Source: Terribacillus halophilus (lineage in GTDB: Bacteria > Bacillota > Bacilli > Bacillales > Amphibacillaceae). Taken from it: a stretch of DNA of 64,000 nucleotides. The DNA lies in assembly GCF_900162685.1 (NCBI RefSeq), contig NZ_LT727828.1, positions 1,508,799 through 1,572,798 of the forward strand, given 5' to 3'. The first letter of the stretch is position 1. Each line of letters begins with the position of its first letter. Both the position numbers and the translations under genes were made by a program. Below, piece by piece: positions 37,841 to 43,704 of the stretch. The notes below the pieces were generated by a model. That model made no database searches. It had not been told where the DNA came from and saw nothing but the letters and a program-made list of their open reading frames with translations.

Positions 37841-37878
37841 AAAAATAAAGACTCTAAGCGTGTTTGCCAAGAGTCTTT
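37841..37878 (-). terminator. Minus-strand terminator at the left end of the element
   Basis: AAAGACTCT (37847-37855) and AGAGTCTTT (37870-37878) form a perfect 9-bp stem. Read on the minus strand it is followed by TATTTTTTTAG. It closes the small gene at the element's left end and would stop transcription from reaching comGB. Confidence 0.88.
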
Positions 37879-37982
37879 AAGATTTTCGCTGTATTTAATA
37901 TTGCTTCACTAGACGGTTCATTAACAATTCTTATTATAATTTTTTTATCGTATTGCTTTTTCTCTTTTGTTGTCCTTTTCAC
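37854..37982 (-). CDS. Unrecognised small protein at the left end of the element
   Basis: A GTG at 37982 preceded by AAAGAGGTG gives a 42-residue basic protein (VKRTTKEKKQYDKKIIIRIVNEPSSEAILNTAKILKTLGKHA in outline). A TTG at 38051 would give 65 residues. The stop lies inside a strong terminator, which supports a real gene. Its NEPS.EA..N.AK.L pattern looks like other tiny proteins of Bacillus mobile DNA, but I cannot name one. Being small, basic and next to attL, it could be a recombination directionality factor; that is only a guess. Confidence 0.5.
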   Translation of the reverse strand: MKRTTKEKKQYDKKIIIRIVNEPSSEAILNTAKILKTLGKHA

Positions 37983-38072
37983 TTTTAGCACCTCTTTGAT
38001 TTGTTTCTTCACAGAAGTACTTGCGATTTTTAAGTAAAATAGGACATTCAAATTTGTATTATTTCAACCTGT

Positions 38073-38160
38073 AAAGACAGGGAGTTCCATGAACATAATA
38101 CTGAGAAAATGTATGTCTTTTAAAATGTCATGAAATGAGTCTTAACGCCTCATTTTTTTT
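38073..38160 (+). terminator. Hairpin and terminator upstream of the HTH gene
   Basis: AAATGAG (38133-38139) and CTCATTT (38149-38155) form a stem followed by a long T-run, a clear plus-strand terminator 37 bases before the HTH start codon. A weaker outer pair AAAGACA (38073-38079) / TGTCTTT (38114-38120) lies before it. Since no gene precedes it on this strand, it may end a small RNA or act as a leader attenuator. Confidence 0.65.
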
Positions 38161-38196
38161 ATTAATTAGAGTTCCCATTTCGGGGGAGAGTGAAGA

Positions 38197-38469
38197 ATGG
38201 AAAACAACAGAATCCCGTACAATCAGGAATTTGATCACCGTTATATTAAGCCTGTTCGTCATTTGAGAAACAAAACGCAGCTGGACTTTGAACAGTATAT
38301 GAATTTAGATCGTAGCACTATCGGCAAGCTTGAACGAGGCGATCTGGAATTTACACCATTGTATCAATCTAAATTTAAGGACGCAATTAAGCGTCTGCGA
38401 GTATCGAACGTGGAGATTGCAAGTGTTAGAAGGATATTGGATATGAAAGAACAGCGTGGCTATAAATAA
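38197..38469 (+). CDS. Small HTH (Cro/C1-like) protein
   Basis: The 90-residue protein has a helix-turn-helix in the middle (TQLDFEQYMNLDRSTIGKLERGDLEF), with the LDRSTIGKLERG recognition-helix pattern of XRE/Cro proteins. It probably binds DNA and may control the element. RBS GGGGGAGAG lies about 6 bases upstream. The next gene starts 13 bases later, so the three genes 38197-39390 look like one operon ending at a terminator. Confidence 0.75.
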   Translation: MENNRIPYNQEFDHRYIKPVRHLRNKTQLDFEQYMNLDRSTIGKLERGDLEFTPLYQSKFKDAIKRLRVSNVEIASVRRILDMKEQRGYK

Positions 38470-38482
38470 AGGGGGAAGAATA

Positions 38483-39136
38483 ATGGCACAAGTAAAGGTA
38501 CGTAAGTTATTTACAGAGACAGAGAAAGTCTTGGCTAATTACAAGGAAAGAGTTAGCAAGATTGATAAGCAGGAAAGTGAATTAAATGATGAACTAGCTG
38601 CCCTTCAAGATGAAATGACAGCAAATATCTTAGACCAAGAATCTGCAAGTGTATCAGAAATGGTTTACTTAAAAATCGCAGCTAAGGAAATCAATCAGAA
38701 ATCAGAAATTATCAGTGTGCTGCTGGAAGAACTGACAGAGGAACGTACAGCATTAAAGCTGGAAATTACGCCACTTTACCGAACAGCTATTAGGTCTGAT
38801 ATGCGTAATAAAACTGGCTACGGTGCTACTGACATAGTTGAGAAGTACAAATACCTAATGCTGCAGGAGATTAGCGAGATTGGTCAACAAATGAATGATC
38901 AATACCGAAAAATAGCACCTGACATTTACGAGGTCTTTGAAGATCAGGCAGTCAGAGAAGAATTTCCTCGCCTAGAGTACGTGTTTAATGAGGACACATT
39001 TAAACCGTCTTTTGGTTGGAATAGTGACGCTGTGGTATCTAAAGGCGACGTGTTCGGTGCTTGTCGTGGCTACCGTCCAGATAAACCAAGAAGCGTAATT
39101 GAATCTGAAAAAGCAACTGGAAAGGACGTGGAATAA
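38483..39136 (+). CDS. Unrecognised coiled-coil protein of the element
   Basis: A 217-residue soluble protein. The first 110 residues are charged and helical (KVLANYKERVSKIDKQESELNDELAALQDEM), likely coiled coil. The later part is more globular, ending FGWNSDAVVSKGDVFGACRGYRPDKPRS. I do not recognise it. The start at 38483 follows AAAGGGGGAAG. The stop overlaps the next start (TAATG), so the two are coupled. A role in element maintenance or replication is possible but not shown. Confidence 0.75.
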   Translation: MAQVKVRKLFTETEKVLANYKERVSKIDKQESELNDELAALQDEMTANILDQESASVSEMVYLKIAAKEINQKSEIISVLLEELTEERTALKLEITPLYRTAIRSDMRNKTGYGATDIVEKYKYLMLQEISEIGQQMNDQYRKIAPDIYEVFEDQAVREEFPRLEYVFNEDTFKPSFGWNSDAVVSKGDVFGACRGYRPDKPRSVIESEKATGKDVE

Positions 39137-39390
39137 TGGGGAATTTATTTACTACAATGCAGCTAAATAAAAGTAAGATTCTGTCCGAACTAAAGAACGG
39201 AAATACTGAGGTCTTAAAAGGACTTGACCCTGCTATCGCTTTAAGTTTAGGCGTAGCTATTCAAAATGAAGTGGGTGACTTTAAAGACCCATCACCGATA
39301 AATGACAAGGAATTGAATGCGGCTATGCTAGAACGTCTTAAAGACACTGGAATTAAGGAACAAATCATTAAACAGATGGAAGAAGCTTAG
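39136..39390 (+). CDS. Unrecognised 84-residue protein of the element
   Basis: A small soluble protein (KSKILSELKNGNTEVLKGLDPAIALSLG...LNAAMLERLKDTGIKEQIIKQMEEA), mainly helical and acidic. It is translationally coupled to the preceding coiled-coil gene through TAATG and followed by a terminator. No family is recognised. Confidence 0.7.
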   Translation: MGNLFTTMQLNKSKILSELKNGNTEVLKGLDPAIALSLGVAIQNEVGDFKDPSPINDKELNAAMLERLKDTGIKEQIIKQMEEA

Positions 39391-39424
39391 AACAACCAAA
39401 ACTAATATCGGATTTCCCTCCGAC

Positions 39425-39460
39425 AGCCTCACTGGTAGTAATACTGGTGGGGCTATTTTT
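39425..39460 (+). terminator. Terminator after the HTH operon
   Basis: AGCCTCACTGGTA pairs (with G-U pairs) with TACTGGTGGGGCT around GTAA, followed by ATTTTTC. Confidence 0.82.
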
Positions 39461-39531
39461 CTGTTCTTAGGGAAGTACTTGCGTACTGTTGCAAAAATGA
39501 GACAAAAAAAAAGAACGCTTTTCAGCGTCCC

Positions 39532-40089
39532 TTAAAGTCCAACAGAGTCAGCACCATGATTAGCTTGTTCAGAAGTGAATCCTTCAAATTCAAGTTGTTC
39601 GATTAAGCCACTTCTTGAAAATCCAGTAAGGTCATTGTACGATTCTGCTTTCTTAGCAGCTTGTTCATTCCAGTCAATGTCAATGTTCTCTACAGCAAAG
39701 GTTGCGTCCTCGTTACTGAACCCTTCAAATTCTAACTGTTCAACAAGTCCACTTTCAGAGAATCCAGTTAGACTGATATAACTTTTAGCCTTTGAAATAG
39801 CATTTTTCTGTGATACAGTCATAGAGGGCTTTTCTGGTTCTTTTTCCTTAGGTTCAGGTTTCGGTTCAGGTTCTTCTTTAGCTTCTTCTTTAGGTTCAGC
39901 TTTTGTTTCTGTAGCCTCAGGTGTTTCCTCAGTAGCACTTGCCGTTTCTGTTGTACCTGTAGAATCTGAATCAGCCGTATCTTCCTCGTCCATATTAGCA
40001 ACTGATACAAGTACAATAACAACGATTAACCATATCCACCACTTCTTGTACCATTTCTTCTTTGGCTTACCCTGTACATTATCTGACAT
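39532..40089 (-). CDS. Ltp-like superinfection-exclusion membrane protein
   Basis: The 185-residue protein has a basic N-terminus, one membrane segment (about residues 13-31, WWIWLIVVIVLVSVANM) and an extracellular E/P/K/T-rich linker (about 35-95). Two tandem repeats of about 44 residues then follow. Each contains A..KA.SY..LTGFS.SGL.EQLEFEGF, the repeat of the Ltp family (PF07553, host-cell-surface lipoprotein) first known from Streptococcus phage TP-J34, where it blocks DNA injection by other phages. Here the lipobox is replaced by a membrane anchor. It likely protects the host and the element from phages. RBS AGAGGT. Confidence 0.85.
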   Translation of the reverse strand: MSDNVQGKPKKKWYKKWWIWLIVVIVLVSVANMDEEDTADSDSTGTTETASATEETPEATETKAEPKEEAKEEPEPKPEPKEKEPEKPSMTVSQKNAISKAKSYISLTGFSESGLVEQLEFEGFSNEDATFAVENIDIDWNEQAAKKAESYNDLTGFSRSGLIEQLEFEGFTSEQANHGADSVGL

Positions 40090-40110
40090 ATTATGAGACC
40101 TCTCTAACTT

Positions 40111-40158
40111 AGGTAATTTGTTGTAAGTCGCCTTACCTATAGTAGGTTACAGGGTAAC
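40111..40158. promoter_or_regulatory. Inverted repeats upstream of the Ltp-like gene
   Basis: AGGTAA (40111-40116) / TTACCT (40133-40138) and GTTAC (40146-40150) / GTAAC (40154-40158) lie 20-70 bases upstream of the minus-strand start codon. They could be operators for the element's HTH protein. No clear promoter hexamers are seen. Confidence 0.4.
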
Positions 40159-40966
40159 TCACCATTTAGCAAGGAAAAGTTTCAAAATGACATGGTGCAA
40201 TTCTTTAGGCAGAATGAGGTAGTGTAAGGTGGGCGTTTTCGTTAAGGACACCCTTCGCTGTAATGCTGCGTGACGCAATTACCCGTACCTAGGCTAAGCA
40301 AAAGTTATTGCGTCTGAGAGGCTTCTATCAACAACGATTGTGCTAGAAAAGGTTTGAAATTTTTGTGTGTCCATAGTAAGTACCTGACCAGCCCTATTCC
40401 ATACCCCCGTCCCCCGTAGGTGGGGTATGTCATTCCATCTTTTTCAACCCTGATCTACTTAAATCAACCTATGTATTCGGCAGCTTGCCTTGCTGGTTTG
40501 CTGCTGTTGTTTTATCTGTTATTCCTTCACTGTGCTTGTCCTGCTTGTGTCGCCTTGCTGTGACTTCTCTATGCTTGCATACGTGCGTTGTGTACCTTCC
40601 TTCCTTGCCTTATTTCTTATCCTATACCTTGTTCAGTCTCGTATTTCTTGTGGCTGTGTGCGGCTGTATACGTGTCTTGTAGTTATGCTGAGACTTCTAA
40701 TTCAGTCCTTGCTTATATAGACACTTTTGACCCCAGGCTTATCCTTGTTCTAGCTGTAGAATACTTAGCTAATGTCGGCTTAAAAAAGAACAAAATATTA
40801 CAAAAATCCCCTTCCTTATCTACTAAAATTTAGTATAATTATAATAGTAAGCCTTGGAGGATGTGGGCGTAAAAGCAGCCAACCAATAAAATATAAAAGT
40901 GCTTAACAGCTTACTCCAGAAAGTATCCGATTCGTCGGTAAAAAAACTATACTGGAGGAAATTATT
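40159..40966. other. Large non-coding, repeat-bearing region of the element
   Basis: I support no protein gene here. It holds an inverted repeat GACGCAAT/ATTGCGTC (40272-40314), a C-rich inverted repeat CATACCCC/GGGGTATG (40400-40429) and an unusually A-poor plus strand at about 40470-40720. That bias leaves all three plus frames open by chance. Two overlapping -10-like TATAAT (40834-40839 and 40840-40845) probably belong to the promoter of the 60-residue gene that follows. The region resembles a transfer or replication origin more than coding DNA. Confidence 0.55.
40400..40429. repeat. C-rich inverted repeat, candidate origin of transfer
   Basis: CATACCCC (40400-40407) and GGGGTATG (40422-40429) are exact inverted repeats around a 14-base C-rich spacer (CGTCCCCCGTAGGT). 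The C-run/G-run layout is reminiscent of the oriT hairpin of ICEBs1/Tn916-type elements. That comparison is from memory and unproven. Confidence 0.5.
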
Positions 40967-41149
40967 ATGTTGGATGTTTTAAAATGGGTTGTCGTGTCTA
41001 TTGTGTCGTTTGGACTAATCGCTTACTTTTCCGGATTCATGGAATTTGATTTTGATTGGGCAAACTTTAAGACCTTCGGTCTTAGTGCCACTACCGTGGT
41101 AAGTGGTGTGGTATTTAGTATCATGATTAAAAAGGGCAGTGCACCATAA
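40967..41149 (+). CDS. Small membrane protein of the element (60 residues)
   Basis: A 60-residue protein has two hydrophobic segments, VLKWVVVSIVSFGLIAYFSGF and GLSATTVVSGVVFSIMI, joined by an acidic loop (MEFDFDWANFK) and ending KKGSAP. A strong RBS (CTGGAGGAAA) lies 8 bases upstream, and a probable promoter (TATAATTATAAT near 40834) about 120 bases upstream. It could be a holin-like, toxin-like or exclusion protein; none is recognised. Confidence 0.65.
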   Translation: MLDVLKWVVVSIVSFGLIAYFSGFMEFDFDWANFKTFGLSATTVVSGVVFSIMIKKGSAP

Positions 41150-41211
41150 GGTGTGCTACCCTCATAATTTATTTTCAGATTTTAAAATAATTAGGAAAGG
41201 AGGTATGATAT

Positions 41212-41289
41212 ATGCATTTGGTTATCTCCAACAGTTCTAGAAAAAATGATTGTTTCAATTTTCTTAGGATAAGATCAATTAAAAAATGA
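41212..41289 (+). CDS. Possible 25-residue peptide
   Basis: The consensus RBS AAAGGAGGT (41196-41204) precedes an ATG at ideal distance, encoding MHLVISNSSRKNDCFNFLR and a short basic end (IRSIKK). The 5' segment GTTATCTC/GGTTATCT (41220-41228) can pair with GAGATAAC (41288-41295) or AGATAACC (41321-41328). Type I toxin mRNAs show this kind of long-range fold, but the peptide itself does not look like a known toxin. Confidence 0.3.
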   Translation: MHLVISNSSRKNDCFNFLRIRSIKK

Positions 41290-41360
41290 GATAACTTTTA
41301 AAGATTAGGATTTAAGTGTAAGATAACCTGAACTGACAACAAATAATTCCTCCATATAGA

Positions 41361-41395
41361 AGGGCTGTCGCTAAGTGCGGCAGTCCTATACTTTT
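41361..41395 (+). terminator. Hairpin before the resolvase region
   Basis: AGGGCTGTCGC (41361-41371) pairs with GCGGCAGTCCT (41377-41387) around TAAGT with two G-U pairs; ATACTTTT follows. It could end the small transcript from about 41190. Confidence 0.6.
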
Positions 41396-41404
41396 AAATG
41401 TGCG

Positions 41405-41492
41405 GTGTCATAACTTAAAAGTATTGACACCATTTTGATGGTGCTGTAATATCAAGGTATCAAAAGGCGTCATAACTTAGTGTCATAAATAA
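41405..41492 (+). promoter_or_regulatory. Resolvase promoter flanked by GTCATAA repeats (candidate res/operator)
   Basis: TTGACA (41424-41429) and TAATAT (41447-41452) are separated by exactly 17 bases. Around them lie GTCATAACTTA at 41407-41417, the same 11-mer at 41469-41479, and GTCATAAATAA at 41482-41492. Small serine resolvases bind such repeats upstream of their own gene, combining recombination site and operator. Confidence 0.72.
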
Positions 41493-41515
41493 ACAACAGA
41501 AAGAGGCAATACATA

Positions 41516-42076
41516 ATGAAATACGGCTACGCAAGGGTATCTACAGTAAACCAAGACTTAGCAGGACAAATTAAATCGTTGGAGAAGGAAGGTTGCGAGA
41601 AAATCTATTCGGAGAAGTTCACTGGAACAAAGGCAGATCGCCCCCAGTTCAAAGAACTACTTTCTGTTCTCGAATCAGGTGATACATTAGTAGTTACCAA
41701 GCTAGACCGCTTTGCACGTTCGGCTGGTGACGCAATTGAAACTGTTAAAGGACTATTTGAGAAAGGCGTGAGGGTTCACGTACTAAATATGGGGCTGGTA
41801 GAGAACACACCGACAGGGCGGCTGATCTTTAATATAATGAGTTCCTTTGCTGAATTTGAACGTGATATGATCGTCGAAAGGACGCAGGAAGGAAAGGCAA
41901 TCGCAAAACAGCGTGAGGACTTCCGAGAAGGCAGACCGAATAAGTACAGTCAAAAACAAGTAGCACACGCTTTGCAGCTTCTGGAATCTCATTCGTATAA
42001 AGAAGTTGAGAACATGACTGGGATCTCAAAAAGTACGCTTATTAGGGCTAAGAAGAAGGTGGCTGATAGACAATGA
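41516..42076 (+). CDS. Small serine resolvase/invertase
   Basis: The 186-residue Tn3/Bin3-type serine recombinase has catalytic S9 in YARVS, the conserved TKLDRFARS and the [16 protein letters not shown] helix. A C-terminal Hin-like helix-turn-helix ([21 protein letters not shown]) binds DNA. Such proteins resolve dimers or cointegrates of plasmids and transposons. It is distinct from the large integrase at 43703-45181. RBS AAAGAGG. Confidence 0.93.
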   Translation: MKYGYARVSTVNQDLAGQIKSLEKEGCEKIYSEKFTGTKADRPQFKELLSVLESGDTLVVTKLDRFARSAGDAIETVKGLFEKGVRVHVLNMGLVENTPTGRLIFNIMSSFAEFERDMIVERTQEGKAIAKQREDFREGRPNKYSQKQVAHALQLLESHSYKEVENMTGISKSTLIRAKKKVADRQ

Positions 42077-42443
42077 CATTCCACCAGCGATATTTATTCA
42101 TTCTAATCTAGCCAGCCATAGGAAGGCAGTGCATCTGACTAAACCAATTTGAGAAGAGAGAATTGGAAGTGGAGTCTTTTTAGTTCCCTTTGTGGGAAGC
42201 ATTTTTTCAAATCGGTTGGGCAGGATCATTGTGCAAGATGTCTAACGAGGCTGGGAAACTCAATCGAAACCATAAGACAAAAGTCTTGTTCGCATTAGGA
42301 TTGTGCAAAAAAAGTTTCAGGTCTGGCTGCGTAATGAGGACGAGGAAGCGTTCTGAACGCACAAAATCACACAAGTTGTAGCACAGTTTTTTCATGATAA
42401 TTCTTTCTCTTTTAAACGGCTGAATCCATCTTTATATCCATTT
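42077..42443. other. Intergenic region after the resolvase gene
   Basis: No convincing gene. Two short opposite-strand frames overlap each other (about 42190-42395) without ribosome binding sites or recognisable content. A small inverted repeat (AAGAC-AAAA-GTCTT, around 42275-42290) is the only structure seen. It may be decayed mobile-element DNA. Confidence 0.35.
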
Positions 42444-42466
42444 AAAAAGCCTCCTTGCGGAAGCTT
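42444..42466 (-). terminator. Minus-strand terminator after the 84-residue gene
   Basis: On the minus strand AAGCTTCC and GGAGGCTT pair around a GCAA tetraloop, followed by TTTTT. It starts 3 bases after the stop of the gene at 42469. Confidence 0.88.
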
Positions 42467-42468
42467 GG

Positions 42469-42723
42469 TTATTTCTTTATCTGCCTTTCAATCGCTTGAA
42501 TCATGTATTCTAAAGGTCTTTCAACTCCAGGAATAGTCATCCAGTCAATATATCGCTTTTGATTCTTTGGTTCTACAGCTTTTCCTTTGTATTCTTCACC
42601 GTTAACTGCAATGAAAACTTCCCATGTGTAAGTTAGTGTCTGTGTACCATGACTTCCGAAAGGCTTTGTCTCATCCACTTCCACTAAAAAGTGATTAAGA
42701 ACTTCGTAAATTCGCTTCTCCAT
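42469..42723 (-). CDS. Unrecognised 84-residue protein of the element
   Basis: A small soluble protein, MEKRIYEVLNHFLVEVDETK..., with aromatic beta-rich middle (TLTYTWEVFIAVNGEEYKG) and helical end (PLEYMIQAIERQIKK). GAGGTAA lies upstream of the ATG at 42723. The preceding gene ends 4 bases before, so both form an operon closed by the terminator at 42444. No family recognised. Confidence 0.65.
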   Translation of the reverse strand: MEKRIYEVLNHFLVEVDETKPFGSHGTQTLTYTWEVFIAVNGEEYKGKAVEPKNQKRYIDWMTIPGVERPLEYMIQAIERQIKK

Positions 42724-42727
42724 TAGA

Positions 42728-43090
42728 TTACCTCGCTTTATTAAAAGCATTGTAAAACTTATCTGCCAATTCAGACATTGAGTTCAGTGAATCACTATCA
42801 ATATTTGATGTATTGATTTTTGCTAATATGTCTTTGTATTTTAGTTCTGCCTCTTCTTTATTGTTGCTTTTTAGAATCTCCATATTACAAACTAGAAAAC
42901 TGAATACCTCATCTTGATTTTCGTGCGGCTTTAGCAAAGATACTAATTTACTTATGTGCAATGTATCATTAGAAATTCTTTTTGACGATTCTTCGTGTTT
43001 CTTTAACACATTAGCAAGTCCTGTGCCAGGCTTATTATAAATGTTTCCTAGAGATTCGAAAGTAACTGAACTACTTTTTGGTTTAGTCAA
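42728..43090 (-). CDS. Unrecognised 120-residue protein of the element
   Basis: A soluble, mostly helical protein (TKPKSSSVTFESLGNIYNKPG...ISKLVSLLKPHENQDEVFSFLVCNMEILKS). TTG at 43090 is the likely start because AAAGGAGG lies exactly 7 bases upstream; upstream codons would pass through that site. First gene of the two-gene minus-strand operon. The repeat-rich region upstream (43150-43355) probably regulates it. Confidence 0.65.
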   Translation of the reverse strand: MTKPKSSSVTFESLGNIYNKPGTGLANVLKKHEESSKRISNDTLHISKLVSLLKPHENQDEVFSFLVCNMEILKSNNKEEAELKYKDILAKINTSNIDSDSLNSMSELADKFYNAFNKAR

Positions 43091-43149
43091 GGTTCTGCCT
43101 CCTTTTTTTGATATACTTCGACATAGACATTTAATCATCCTCTTTTTCG

Positions 43150-43355
43150 TTGTGATTTGTAATGTAGAAAAAACCTATAAAATCAACCTTAGTGAAAAGT
43201 ATTAATCACAAGCAAAGTCACAAGATGGTGTGATTAATAAAAATGGGGAAGCATTTAGTTAAATATTCAACAGGTTAATCCCTATTCTTGTGACTTAAAA
43301 AAAACACGGTATATCAACGTTTCTCAAAGTCCCTATATTTGTGACTAAAAAAAAC
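43150..43355. repeat. Cluster of TTGTGA motifs with direct and inverted repeats
   Basis: TTGTGA occurs at 43150, 43288 and 43339 on the plus strand and as TCACAA at 43206 and 43218. A perfect 10-bp inverted repeat ATTAATCACA / TGTGATTAAT spans 43201-43238. A near-identical direct repeat of about 26 bases (TCCCTAT..TTGTGACT..AAAAAAAAC) occurs at 43279-43305 and 43330-43355. The array may be an operator or iteron-like origin. Confidence 0.75.
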
Positions 43356-43676
43356 CTGTAATCGACAGCTGTTTGCACACTATAAGTTAAGGAAGTAATG
43401 ATAAATAACTGTAAACAGAAGAGATGTAAAGATATACCGAACTTCGTTCGGGTGCTTCGCACAATAACTATAAAAGAACATATATCTTATAATAGCTGTG
43501 ATAAAGAAAGATAGTAAGTAGTTGATGCTTGGCATGGCGAAGACATGACAAGGCGTAAGCAATATAACTTTAAGAAAAAATGAGTAACATATAAAGTGGA
43601 TGTTGCAAATAATATAACAGCTGTATTTCTATTAATCCTCCCTAGTTTCATATTAGTGAAATTCTTTTTTTGGAAC
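43356..43676. other. Non-coding region between repeat cluster and recombinase gene
   Basis: I see no supported gene. A small hairpin ACCGAA-CTTCG-TTCGGGT lies near 43436-43454. The rest is AT-rich without recognisable promoter or coding features. Confidence 0.4.
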
Positions 43677-43704
43677 ATAAAAGGATAACCATTATGATTA
43701 TCCT
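43677..43704 (-). terminator. Minus-strand terminator after the large serine recombinase
   Basis: AGGATAA (minus strand, from the stop codon) pairs with TTATCCT around TCATAATGG, followed by TTTATG. It is moderate in strength but would cut transcripts coming from comGA and the recombinase gene. Confidence 0.7.

Noticed and set aside
40485..40833. Three overlapping plus-strand open frames of 65-81 codons
   Set aside because: They lie in an A-poor stretch where stops are rare by composition, have no ribosome binding sites, and encode cysteine/leucine-rich sequence without recognisable character.
42190..42395. Opposing open frames of about 62 codons after the resolvase gene
   Set aside because: No ribosome binding site, mutual overlap on opposite strands and no recognisable content.
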